A model generated the notes under the pieces. That model did not search any database. It saw only the letters and a program-made list of their open reading frames with translations, and had not been told where the DNA came from. Below, one piece after another: positions 22,401-32,500 of a stretch of 64,000 nucleotides of DNA. Position 1 is the first letter of the stretch. The number at the start of each line of letters is the position of its first letter. Both the position numbers and the translations under genes were made by a program. Origin of the DNA: Aquila chrysaetos chrysaetos (Eukaryota > Chordata > Aves > Accipitriformes > Accipitridae); NCBI RefSeq assembly GCF_900496995.4, contig NW_024470396.1, positions 81,415-145,414 on the forward strand, given 5' to 3'.

Positions 22401-22801
22401 ACCCTCACCCAGCTTTGCATGGCCTTACGCAACCTTGCGTGGCCTCCAATCATCCATGCACGTCCTTCCCACAGCTTTGCACAGCTTCACGCTGCCCTTG
22501 CACGGCTTTGCCACCCTTGGGTGGCCTCCCAAGTGTCCTTGCGCACCCCCAATGCCCTCTCATGCCACTCACACAGCCCCCTGACTCCCTTTTCCCCTTA
22601 CAGGAGGTGGAACCCATGTGCAAGGAGAGCGACCACATTCACATCATCGCCCTCGCACGAGCCTTGCACGTCTCCATCCTGGTAGAATACATGGACCGGG
22701 GGGAGGGCGGTGCCACCAACCCCCACGTCTTCCCCGAGGGCTCCCAGCCCCGCGTCTGCCTCCTCTACCGCCCCGGCCACTACGACATCCTCTACAAGTG
22801 A
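19425..22801 (+). CDS. OTUB1: Ubiquitin thioesterase OTUB1 (7 coding exons)
   Basis: OTUB1 is a cytosolic OTU-family deubiquitinase that cleaves Lys48-linked chains and also restrains E2 enzymes such as UBC13 non-catalytically. Exons: 19,425-19,479; 20,171-20,232; 20,347-20,445; 20,781-20,899; 21,123-21,207; 21,489-21,683; 22,604-22,801, all with GT-AG borders and matching phases. The sum is 813 bases, 270 residues plus stop, against 271 in human. The catalytic segment TRPDGNCFYRAFGF carries the Asp and Cys, and GHYDILYK near the C-terminus carries the His. The second of two adjacent ATGs (19,425) was chosen because it gives the family N-terminus MAAEEPQQK; the first at 19,422 would add one Met. 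No frame breaks are seen, unlike in the neighbouring genes. Confidence 0.96.
21684..22603 (+). repeat. OTUB1 intron 6, filled with degenerate TTGCACRG-type repeats
   Basis: Almost the whole 920-bp intron consists of diverged short units such as CTTGCACGGCCTC and CTTGCATGG, one every 20-30 bases. Related words (GCACGAGG, GCACAAGG) continue beyond the gene at 22,805-23,020 and elsewhere in the window. Long open frames here are a by-product of the repeat. Confidence 0.75.
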
Positions 22802-23049
22802 GCTCCTGCCTCGCACAAGGCCTCGCACGAGGCTGGCGACACCTTACACGGGCCTGGCGCAGCTTCCTGACGTCGTGCCGGGGCTTTGCACGGGGCCTCG
22901 TGCGTCCTTGTGCAGCCTCGTGTGACCTCGCACAGCCTCGTGCAACCCTTGCACAGGCCCCACGCGGACCCTGTGGGCCGTCGTGCAACCTTCGCACGAG
23001 CACTTGTGCGGCCTTGTACGTGCCCCTGCCCTGCCTCCCCCCCCCCCCC

Positions 23050-23055
23050 AATAAA
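23050..23055 (+). terminator. OTUB1 poly(A) signal AATAAA
   Basis: AATAAA lies 249 bases after the OTUB1 stop codon and is the only canonical signal there. It faces a minus-strand signal at 23,081-23,086. Confidence 0.8.
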
Positions 23056-23080
23056 GATGCGGCCCCACTTGCTCTGCACA

Positions 23081-23086
23081 TTTATT
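23081..23086 (-). terminator. Minus-strand poly(A) signal, probably of MACROD1
   Basis: TTTATT on the plus strand is AATAAA on the minus strand, about 420 bases after the candidate MACROD1 last exon. It converges on the OTUB1 signal with only 25 bases between them. Confidence 0.6.
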
Positions 23087-23499
23087 TAGGGGGGTGGATC
23101 GTGCGGAGGGGATGCAGGCGTTTGGGGTTGAGGTCTCGTGGGCCTTGGGGGCTGGGGGACACTTGCGGGCTGGGAGGGGGTGGTTGAGGGGCAGGGGGGC
23201 ACTTGGAACCCCCTTAGGGGAGTTGGGTGTCTGTGGGCATAGTTGGGTCGGGGGAGGAAGTTGGGGGCCCAGGGGGACGCGTGAAACCCCTTTAGGGGGC
23301 ACTTGGGGGTCTGGGGAGGGGCAGTGGGGGGGGCACTTGGGACCCCCCCGGGGGCAGTTGGAGAGGTAATTGGGGGGGGGGGGCAGCTGGGGGGTTTGGG
23401 GGGTAGTTGGTACCCACTTAGGGGACAATTGAGGGTCCGGGGGGACACCTGGGGGATGTTGGGGCACTTGGGACCCCCCAGGGGCAGTTGGGGGAGGGG

Positions 23500-23592
23500 G
23501 GGGGCAGCAGCCGGCAGTCCAGGGCCTCATCCTGCCCCAGGAAGCCGCAGAGCACGACCCGCTCCTCCTGCCACACGCACGTGCGACGTGTC
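23500..23592 (-). CDS. MACROD1: Candidate last coding exon of MACROD1 (partial)
   Basis: On the minus strand an acceptor (CCCCAG at the 23,593 edge) opens a frame containing EERVVLCGFLGQDEALDCRL. This resembles the C-terminal segment of MACROD1, where a short strand, Cys-x-Phe-Leu and an acidic Asp-Glu pair precede a final Arg-Leu-Pro. MACROD1 is an ADP-ribose-binding macrodomain hydrolase. In mammals it lies between OTUB1 and STIP1 on the opposite strand with FLRT1 nested in an intron, which is the arrangement seen here. Upstream exons, including the macrodomain core, were not found and the stop codon is unclear because of C runs. The call depends on position as much as on sequence. Confidence 0.45.
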
Positions 23593-23699
23593 CTGGGGCC
23601 CCAAACTGCCTCTGAGGACCCTGACCCCACCCAGGGGCCCCAAAGCCCCCCCGCCCTCCTAATGCCCCCATTGTCCCCCTCCCCTGCTTGCGGAAGGCA

Positions 23700-24530
23700 G
23701 TCACGGGGATCCACGGGGGAGGGTGGAGCAAGACCCCTCGTGTGAGGGGGACCTCGTGCAAGGGTCCCCGTGCAAGGGCCATCCCCGTGCGATGGGTGCC
23801 CCTGTCCTCGTGCAAAGCTGTGCCCACGGGGTGGGGTGTCCCCATCCTCGTGCTACCCTCACGCTGTCCCCGTGCAAGGCGGTCCCCGTGTGCAGCGCCT
23901 CTGGGGGCACATGGGGCACGAGGCCCTCCCCGCACCCCCGGCCTCCCCCTGGCAGCACCAGCCCCAGTGACCCCCCCGTGTGCACCCCCGCGGTGTCCCG
24001 TGCGAGCCTTCCTGCAAGCTCTTGTGCAAGCGCCCGTGCAAGGCCCCACTGAGCCCCTGCGCGCACCGCCGTGATGCCCCATGTGAGACCCCGTGCAGTG
24101 CCCCCCCCCCACCAGGGACCAGGCGTCCGGGGGGGGACCCAGGAGTCCTGGCGGGGAGGGGGCTCTTAGCCCCGACCTCCCTCCGGATTTACACTCCCCC
24201 CCGGATTCCGCTCCCTCCTCCGTATTTACCCCACCCCTATCCCCCCCCCTCCATCCCCCCCCCTCCCCCGGCCGCCTGGGTCCCCCCCCGGCCGCCTGGG
24301 TCCCCGCGCACCGGGAGGCGGCGCTCCCCCCCCCCCCCCCCCCCCCCCCCCACCCGCTCCGCCGCCTTCCCACGTCCCGCAGCCGCCCGCCACCAGCACC
24401 GGCCCGACCGCGCCGGCCGGTACCGACCCCGGTAAGGGCCCTCCCTCCCCCCTCGACCCACCCCCGCCCCCCCGGGACCCCCCCAAAACCTCCCCCCATC
24501 CCCCCCCTGCATCTCCATCCCCCCCATCCC
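23700..24530. other. GC-rich non-coding sequence between OTUB1 and FLRT1
   Basis: The sequence has dispersed CCCCGTGCAAGG-type words (23,750-24,080) and long C runs (24,325-24,352). No exon was recognised. If MACROD1 is real, this is intronic. Confidence 0.55.
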
Positions 24531-24539
24531 CCGCCAGTA

Positions 24540-25290
24540 CCCAGTGATGCTCCAGCCCGGGGGAGGGACCCAGGCGGCCGGGAGCTGGGCCCACCCCTCC
24601 CCCCCGGCACCACCGGAGCGCCCCCCCTCCCGTGAGACTCCCCCAAATCCCCCGGAGCCCCCCAAACCGCCTTCCCCACCCACCCCCTCCCCCGGTACCC
24701 AGGGATGCTCCAGCCGGGGGGAGGGGCCGTCCGGGAGGGGGGGAGGGGAAGGGACTCAGGCGTCCGGGGGCTTGATCCCCCCCATGAGACCCCCCCCGAC
24801 CCCCTCAAATCCCCCCAGCCCCCACCGGAGCCCCCAACCCCCCCCCGTACCCAGGGATGCTCCAGCCAGGGGGAGGGACCCAGGCGTCGGGGGGGGGGAC
24901 CCAGGCGTCCGGGAGGCGGGGGGAAGGGACCCAGGCATCCGAGGGCCTGACCCCCCGCCATGAGACACCCCCCCATGAGACCCCCCCCGACTCCTCCAAA
25001 CCCCCCTATAACCCCTCTAACCTCCCCAACCCCCCCCAGTACCCAGGGATGCTCCAGCCTGGGGGAGGGGCCTAGGCGACTGGGGAAGCGACCCCCCCCC
25101 TTGAGACCCTCCCCGGGCCCCCGAATCCCCCCCCGCCCCCCCCCCAGGGCCGCCCCGGAGTCCCCCAAATCCCCCCACCCCCCGCAGCACCCAGGGATGC
25201 TCCAGCCAGGTGGAGGGGCCCGGGCGTCTGGGGGGGGGGGGAACCCGGGCGTCCGGGGGGGGGACCCAGGCGTCCGGGGGGGCTGATGGG
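24540..25290. repeat. Minisatellite with GATGCTCCAGCC and ACCCAGGCGTCCGGG units
   Basis: Five units beginning GATGCTCCAGCC lie near 24,546, 24,706, 24,857, 25,049 and 25,197. Each is followed by GGGGGAGGGACCCAGGCGTC-type sequence and a C-rich tail ending in a CAGTACCCAG or CAGCACCCAG. The period varies from about 150 to 190 bp. It lies in the presumed MACROD1 intron. Confidence 0.75.
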
Positions 25291-26150
25291 GGAGTGTGTT
25301 TAATGGCGGCGGGGGGGGCATCACCCGGATGCCTGGGTCCCCCTCTGGGGGATGGGTCACATGACCCCTCGTGCGAGGCCAGGGCTGACGCAAGGGTGAC
25401 CCTAGGGCACGAGGGTCCCCGAGGGGTGTCCCCTAACGAGCCGCCGCTAATTAGGGGTGGCTCGTTAGTGGCGCTGGTAATTGGCACCCGGGGAGGGGAG
25501 GGCGGAGGCCCGGACAACCTGGGTCCCGGCAGGTGCTCGCACGAGGGCATCGCACAAGGGCGGGTGTTGCACAAGGGCTCGTGTCGCACGAGGACCCCCC
25601 GGCTCACAAGCCCTCCCTCCCCAAAGCGGCCCCCCCGGTGGTGGGGGGGCCATGGAGCACCGGAGCCGGTAACAGTGGCCTGGCACGCGGACCCGTCGCA
25701 CGAGGACCCGTCGCACGAGGAGCCGGGACCATCGCAGGCAGGCAGAGGAGACAGGTAGGGCCCCGCCACCCACCGTGCCCGGACGCCTGGGTCCCCGGTG
25801 CTGGGGAGGGGTCGGGGGGGGTGTCCCTGCCCTGCACAGGGGGTCAGTGGGGGGGTCCTGTGCCTGGGTCCCCTGTGGTGGGGGGAGGGATTCGGGGGGT
25901 CCCTACACTACGGGGGGGGGGGCTTACCATGCTCAGATGCCTGGGTCCCCGGGGGGCTGGAGGGTGCTGGTGGGGGTGTCCCTGTCCTATATATGGGGTC
26001 GGGGGGGGGGGGGCAGCACCCAGACACCTGGGTCCCCTGGGAGGGGGGGGCTGGGGGGGATACCTGCCCTATATACAGTGTCAGTGGGGGATGCAGGACC
26101 CAGACGCTGGGTGCCCTGCCCCCCTGCCCTTACCCCCCCTCCCCCCACAG
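25291..26150. other. G-rich region upstream of FLRT1, no exon recognised
   Basis: The 25,370-25,745 part carries repeated GTCGCACGAGGACCC words and the 25,780-26,090 part G-rich CTGGGTCCCC units. A strong pyrimidine tract and CCACAG acceptor end at 26,151, just before the FLRT1 start codon, as expected for the 5'-UTR intron of FLRT genes. Confidence 0.55.
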
Positions 26151-26165
26151 GACCCCCCTCCCCCC

Positions 26166-28080
26166 ATGGCCCCCCCTCCCCCCCTCCTCCTCCTCCTCTT
26201 CCTCCCCCTCCCTCCCCCCACCTGGGCCCTGACAGCCTTCACCCTGGCCGCCCGACGGGGGGGGAGCCCACCCCCTTTCCCCTCCCCACTCCTGACCATC
26301 GTCACCGCTGTCACCAGTCGTCACCGTCACCGCTGCCGCCTGCCCCACCGTCTGCCGCTGCGCCGGCGGCCGTGTCTACTGCAACGACCGGGGGTTGACG
26401 GCCATTCCCGAGGGCCTCCCCGCCGGCGCTACCACCCTCTTCCTCCAAAACAACCGGATCGGCGACGCTGGCATCCCGGCGCGTTTGGGTCACTTATCGG
26501 CGTTAAAAGTTTTATATCTCTACGCTAACGCCTTGGAGCAATTGCCGGCGTATCTGCCGCCGGCGCTGCGGGAGCTGCACCTCCAGGAGAACAACGTCCG
26601 CGGGTTGTGCCGACGGGCGCTGGCAAGAGCGCCGCTGCTGGAGCGCTTGCACCTGGACGACAACTCGGTCTCGGCCGCCGGCATCGAAGAAGACGCCTTT
26701 GCCGAAAATCGTCGCTTACGGCTACTGTTTTTATCCCGCAATCACCTCAGCAGCGTCCCGCCGGGACTGCCGCCGGCGCTGGAGGAGCTGCGGCTGGACG
26801 ACAACCGGATCCACACCATCCCCCTCCGCGCCTTCGAGGGTCTGCCGGCGCTTCGGCGCTTGGTGCTGGACGGGAACCTGTTGGCCAACCAGCGGATGGC
26901 GGACGACACCTTCAGCCGGCTGGTCAACCTCAGCGAGCTCTCGTTAGGGCGAAACGCGTTAGCCGCGCCACCGGCCAACCTCCCCCGCGCTCGCCTGCGC
27001 CGGCTGTCCCTCGCCGCCAACGCCATCAGCCACGTCCCCGCCGGCACCTTGGCGCGGATGCGCTCGCTGGAGCGGCTGGATTTGTCGGACAACAACCTGA
27101 CGACACTGCCGCGGGGGCTGTTCGACGACCTGGGGAGCCTGAGCCACCTGGGGCTGCGGAACAACCCCTGGTTCTGCGGCTGCAACTTGGCCTGGCTGAG
27201 GGACTGGCTACGCCGGCGGGCGCCGCAGGGGCTGGAGGTCAAGGGGCTGCTGTGCCAGGCGCCGGCGCGGTTACGGGGGCTGGCGGTGGGGGACTTGAGG
27301 GGGGAGATGGATGCTTGTGACCCCCCCGCTGCGCCGGGCGCTGCCGCCGCGGCACCAGGTGTCGTGGCGGCATCGCCGGGCGCCGCGGCATCGCCCGGTG
27401 TCGTGGCGGCGTCACCGGGCACCGCGGTGGGCGGCGCCGGGGGTCCCAGCATCGACGGGTGGTCTGTGGCTCCAAGCGGCACCGGGGGGGTCTCTGAGGG
27501 TCCGGTGGCCCCCAGCCCCCCCCGGCGCGTCCTTACGGTTGAGTTGGCTCCGGCCGGGGGGGGGGGGCGGTGACGGAGACGTTGGTGCGGGGGGAGCGGG
27601 GGGAGTACGTGGTGACGGCGTTACAGCCACGCGCCGCTTACCGCGTCTGTCTGTCCGCCCTCGACCCCCCCGGCATCGCCACCCCCCCGCTTTGCGCCCA
27701 GGCTCGCGCCGGCGGTGAGACCACCCCCGTGTCACCGGGACCCCCCCCGCCAAGGGACGCCCCCCCCGCGCTACCCCCGGCAGCGGCGGCGGGGGGGGCG
27801 GCAGCGGCGGCAGCTGGGGTGGTCTTGGGGGTCTTGGGGGGATGGTGGAAGAGGAGGAGGAGGGGGGGTGGGGGGGCTCCCCCCCCACCCCCCAAGATTG
27901 GGGGGGGGCTGCCGCTAAGACCCCTGCGGCCCCCCTGAGGAGGGTGGCATCCGCACCGTCTTCCCTCCCCCTCCCCCCCCCGCCGCCGCCCCCTCCCCCC
28001 CCGCTGCCCCCCCCCGGCGCTCGGGGGTACCGGGGGGGGCGGGTGCCCCATGGTGTTGGCGGGGGAGCGGGGTCCTGAGG
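26166..28080 (+). CDS. FLRT1: Leucine-rich repeat transmembrane protein FLRT1 (frame interrupted)
   Basis: FLRT1 is a single-pass neuronal adhesion protein that binds latrophilins, UNC5 and FGF receptors. The ATG at 26,166 lies 15 bases after an acceptor and opens a leucine-rich signal peptide. The Cys-rich LRR N-cap ([18 protein letters not shown]), about ten LRRs and the C-cap ([16 protein letters not shown]) are intact from about 26,335 to 27,320. The fibronectin type III part ([20 protein letters not shown], then [18 protein letters not shown]) and a membrane segment near 27,780-27,845 are recognisable but lie in successive different frames. One break falls between the signal peptide and the N-cap (26,296-26,335); others fall near 27,440-27,480, 27,555-27,568 and after 27,900. 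G/C-run errors are the likeliest cause. A cytoplasmic [10 protein letters not shown] segment parallels the FLRT1 tail. Confidence 0.85.
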
Positions 28081-28633
28081 GGGTAGCCCCTCTTTCTGGG
28101 ACCCTCCCTATGCTACGGACCCCCCCCCGGGGATATGGCAGGGGACACCCCTGTTTTGAGGACATTTGGGGGGATCCCCCTGGGGTTTTGGGGAGGAGGG
28201 GTCCCCCTGCCCCTCCCCCACCTCCCTTTTTGGGGCATTTTGGCTTTTTTTTAAGGTGTTTTTTCGGCGCCGCTGCTTTTTAGGGGGAGAAAAGGTGGAT
28301 TTGGGGCAGGAACGGTTTGGGGGGAGAGGACCCAGGTGTCCGGGACCCCCACGACCCCCAAGAGGACCCAGGCGTCCAGGCCTGGACGAGAGACCATGGT
28401 GGGGGGAGATGGGGGGGAGTGCCAGGGGACCCAGGTGTGGGGGGGGGGACACCCAGGTGTCCGGCCCCCCCCCCAGCGCGGCTTCGGGGCGGGTCTGCGC
28501 ATATCAAAGTGCCCCCCTCCCCCCTCGCGAGGTGCCTTCACCCCTCCCCCCGCCCCCAGCCGTTGCAATTGGGGGAAAAGGACCAAAATCAGGAAAAATC
28601 GACCCAAAGGGCCGAGGGGCACCCCTCCCCCCC

Positions 28634-28639
28634 AATAAA
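28634..28639 (+). terminator. Candidate FLRT1 poly(A) signal
   Basis: The first canonical AATAAA downstream of FLRT1, about 550 bases after the tail segment. Confidence 0.5.
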
Positions 28640-29243
28640 CCCAGCGGCTCCTTTTCCCGCCGGCGCCTCTTTCCTGGACACCTGGGTCTGCCGGCGGGGG
28701 GGTGGGGGGAGAGCGTGCACACGCGTGTGCAACGGGGGGGTGCACACGTGCGTGTGCTGAGGGGCCCAGTCGCATGGGGCCCTTCCCCCGCACCCCCACA
28801 CGGGGGGGGCGTGCACAAGGCCTCGCACGAGGGTCACACATGGGGCTTATGGGGGATCCCACTGGGGAGGGGTGGGGGGCTCACAGGTGTGGGGGGGCAC
28901 AAGGCCTTGCACGAGGGTTTGCATGGGTTCTCGCACCAGGGCTCAGGTGGGGGGGTGACATGGGGTCGCAGGAAGGTCACGGGGGGGGGGGGCGTCGCAC
29001 CAGGGTCAGGTCAAGGTCACACGTGTCACCCGAACCCCCCCCCATGACCCCCCTTTGGCCTCCCGCCATCGGGGGCAGTCTCGGGGCCCCCGTGCAAGCC
29101 CCGCCCCTCCGGTGCAAGCTCCGCCTCCCTTCAGTACAAGCACCGCCCCCCGCTCCACCTCCCCGGGAGACAAGTGTGGCAGAGAGGCCGCCGCGCCGCC
29201 AGGCGGCGCACTCCCGCCTCCGCGCCCCCCCCTCCCCCTTTGT
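28640..29243. other. Intergenic GC-rich sequence before STIP1
   Basis: It holds alternating GTGCACACG stretches (28,715-28,760) and CTCGCACGAGG/CTTGCACGAGG words (28,800-28,960). No exon of MACROD1, whose 5' end would be expected here, was recognised. Confidence 0.5.
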
Positions 29244-29500
29244 GATTGGCACTGCGGATAGCCAATGGGAGAGGTGGAAAATTCCAGAAGCGAGAGGGGG
29301 CTCGCGCCAATGGGCGGCCAGCGCCGGCAGTCGCGACCAACCGGCGCGCGGGGGCGGGCCCTTCCGCTGGCTTCCGGCGGGGAGGCGGGGCTGGAGGGAG
29401 GCGGGCACCGCTTTCCCTGTCGGCCAATGGGGAGGCGGGACTACAGCCGGCGGCCAATGGAAGTGCGCGCGGGGGCGGGCGGGCGGAGCCGGCGGCCAAT
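29244..29500 (+). promoter_or_regulatory. STIP1 promoter: cluster of CCAAT boxes
   Basis: Five CCAATGG elements (near 29,262, 29,310, 29,425, 29,455 and 29,495) and one inverted ATTGG (29,245) lie 90-345 bases before the STIP1 ATG, in CpG-rich DNA with several GGGCGGGGC-like boxes. CCAAT boxes bind NF-Y, which often cooperates with HSF1 at chaperone promoters. Confidence 0.7.
29277..29289 (+). promoter_or_regulatory. Perfect three-box heat shock element
   Basis: GAAAATTCCAGAA gives GAA-nn-TTC-nn-GAA, the exact HSF1 consensus, 298 bases upstream of the STIP1 start codon. STIP1/HOP is heat-inducible in other vertebrates, which makes the site meaningful. Confidence 0.75.
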
Positions 29501-29527
29501 GGGGCCCGGGAGGGCGGGGCGCGAGGT

Positions 29528-29545
29528 TTCTAGCAGCTTCCAGAA
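29528..29545 (+). promoter_or_regulatory. Second heat shock element near the STIP1 start site
   Basis: TTCTAGCAGCTTCCAGAA contains TTC boxes at 29,528 and 29,538 and GAA at 29,543 in 5-bp register, with the box at 29,533 mismatched. It lies about 43 bases before the ATG, in or next to the 5' UTR. Confidence 0.6.
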
Positions 29546-29587
29546 GGCGGCGCGTTAGCGGCGGGAGCGGAGCGGAGCCGGGCCGCC

Positions 29588-32500
29588 ATGGAGGAGGTGG
29601 GCGGGGGCCGGGGGGGGTCCCGGAGGGGGGCGGAGAGGGCGTCTGGGGAGGCCCGGAGGGGGCTATGGGTTCCCCTCAGGGGATTTGGTCTCCCGGAGCG
29701 GGGCCGGGGAGGGGTCTGGGGAGGCCCGGAGGGGGGTTGAGGACCCGGAGCGGAGCTGGCGGGGTGGTCTGAGAGAAGATCGGGGGGTCCTTGAGGGGGC
29801 CTGGGTGGTTTCGGGGGGCTGGAGGTCCTGGAGGGAGGTGGAGAGGGGGGTCTAGGGGGGCCCCTGTGGTGTCTTGGCGAGCCCTGAGGGGGGCTGGGAT
29901 CGCGGAGCAGGGCTGGGGGGGCCTGAGGGGATCGGGGGGTGTCTGGGGGGTCGGGGGGGGCCTTGAGGGCCTGGATGTGGAGGTGGAGAGGGGGTCTCTG
30001 GGGGGCCTGAGGGTGTTTGGGGTCCCGGAGCGGGCTGCGGGGAGCCTTGAAGGAGGGTGGGGATCCCTGGGGGCCCCCTTCATCTTCCTCACATTCTTCT
30101 CCTTTTCCTGCCCCCCCCCTCTTTTCTTCCTCCTCCGGCCCCTCCTCTTCTTCACTCCCCCTCGTGCCCCCCACGCTCCTCTTCCTTGCACCTTCATCTC
30201 TCCTGTGCTCCTTCACCTTCTTCCTCCTCGCACCCCTTTTTCTCTTTGCACCCACTTGCCTTCCTCATGCTCCTCTTCCTCCTCATGCCTCTCATCTTCC
30301 CCACACTCTCCTCCTCCTCCTGACCTCCAACGCTCGTGCCCCTCCTCCTCCTTGTGGCCCCCCACCTTTCTCATCCTCCTCCTCTTCCTCACACCTTCCT
30401 CTTCCTCATGCTCCTTCACGTTTTCCACGTGTCCCACCTCTCACACCCTCCTCTTCGTGCCCCCCCCATCTTCTCTTCATCGCACCTTCCTGCTCCTCGA
30501 GGGCCTTCATCCTTCTCCCACCTTTCTCCTCTCCCCTTCCTTGTCCCCCCTCTGCTCCTCCGCCTCCCCTTCTTCATGCCCCTCCTCTTCCTCACACCCC
30601 TTCCTCGTGCCTCCTATTCCTCACACCTTCCTCCTCCTCGTGCCCCTTCTCTTCTTCCTTGCCCCCTTCTCTTTCTCATGCCTTTCTCCTTCTTGTGGCC
30701 CTTCCTCTGCCTCACACCTTTCTTCTTCTTATGGTCCACCTCTTCTTTGCACCTTCCTCCTTCTTATGGCCCTTCATCTTCCTCCTACCTTTCTCCCCTT
30801 CCTCGCCCCCTCCTCCTCCTCTCTCCCTGTCCCCCCCCACCCCGACCTTGACAGGCACAGGAGCTGAAGGAGCGGGGGGAACCGGGCGCTGGCGGCGGGG
30901 GACGTGGTGGGGGCCGTACGCCATTACACGGCCGCCATCGCCCTGGATGGCCACAACCACGTCCTCTTCAGCAATCGCTCGGCTGCCTACGCCCGTCAGG
31001 GTGACTACGCCCGCGCCCTGGCCGATGCTTGCCGCACCCTTGAGCTGCGCCCCGACTGGGCCAAGGTGGGTGGGGGGGAGCACCCACATGTGCCCCCGGT
31101 TGTGTCAGCCCCAGGGGGCTCACCTTGCATCCCCCCCAAACCCAGGGGTACTCACGCAAGGCGGCGGCGCTGGAGTTCCTGCATCGCTTCGAGGAGGCCA
31201 AGGCGGCTTACGAGGAGGGGCTGAAGCACGAACCGGGCAACGCGCAGCTGAAGGAGGGGCTGAGGGGGGTGGAGGCACGGCTGGCTGGTATGGGGGGGCT
31301 GGGGAGGGGTCCTGGGGGGTTTGGGGGGCCAGGGAGGGGGTGCTGGAGGGGTTGAGCCTGGGAGAGGGGGTGGCGAGGAAGGCTGGATGCCCAGCTGATG
31401 GGGCTGCTTGGGCGTCCCAGAGTGGGTCTGGGGAGAGCTCTGAGACGTTTTGGGGTCCCAGGGAAGGGGTTTTGGGGCCCAGAGTCAGTCCAAGGGGGTC
31501 CCTGAGAGGTTTTAGGGGTCTCTGAGGGGGTCTGGGGTCCCGGGGAGGGGGTGCAGAGACGTTTTGGGGTGCAAGACTGGGTCTGGGGGGTCCCTGTGAG
31601 GGGTTTTGGGGGCCCTGAGAGGGTTTGGGGTCCCCAAGGAGGGTACAAAGGGTTTTGGGGGTGTCCCTGACACACCCTCATGGCCCCCCCCCCCCCCCCC
31701 CCCCCAGAGCGAAAGCTGCTGAACCCCTTCAGTGTGCCGGACCTGTACGGGCGGCTGGAGGGGGACCCCCGAACCCGGGCGCTGCTGGGGGACCCTGAGT
31801 ACCGGCGGCTGCTGGAGCAGCTGCGCAGCCACCCGGCCCAGCTGGGCACGTCAGTGAGGGGGGACAGGATGAGATTTGGGGGGGCTGGGGGGTGCTGGGA
31901 AGGTTTAGGGGCCTTTGGGCAGGACTGGGGGGCTTTGCGATGGTTTTGGGGTGCTGGGGGCATTGGCAGAGGAGTGGGGGTGTTTAGGGCTGATTTTGGG
32001 GTGCTGGGGGGGGGTTATAGGGCAGGGCTGGGGGGGTTGGGGCAGGTTTTGGGCTGCTGGGGGGGTTCGGGGGGGGTTCATGCAGTTTTGGGGGCTGCTG
32101 GGTGACCCTGGGGGGCTTTACCCTAACTCTTTGTGTGTCAGGGTGGCTTATGGCTGGTTTTGGGGTGCTGGGGGATGTCAGAGCAAATCTGGGGGCACCA
32201 ATTCCCCCCTGGGGGAGTTGGGGTGCAGATTTTGGGGTGCAGCCCCCCCAACCCCTCCCATCCCCCCAGGAAGCTGCAGGACCCCCGGGTGATGACGACC
32301 CTGAGCGTGCTGTTGGGGGTTGACCTGAGCGGGGCCGAGGAAGAGGAGGAGGCCCCTTCCCCACCCCCTCCACCCCCTCCCCAGCCCCCTGCCCAGCCCC
32401 CCCCCACCCCAGGAGCTCCCCGAAAACAAGAAGGAGGTGAGAGGGGGGGTTCCCCCAAAACCCAAGGGCAGGGTTGGGGAGGCATATGGGGGTGACTGGC

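Noticed and set aside
21492-22685. A 397-codon plus-strand frame overlapping OTUB1 exons 6-7
   Set aside because: It reads through OTUB1 intron 6, whose donor (21,684) and acceptor (22,603) are clear, and the extra residues come from TTGCACGG-type repeats.
22844-25393. An 849-codon minus-strand frame between OTUB1 and FLRT1
   Set aside because: It is low-complexity Gly/Pro/Arg sequence over C- and G-rich repeats. Only the short stretch at 23,500-23,592 resembles a real exon.
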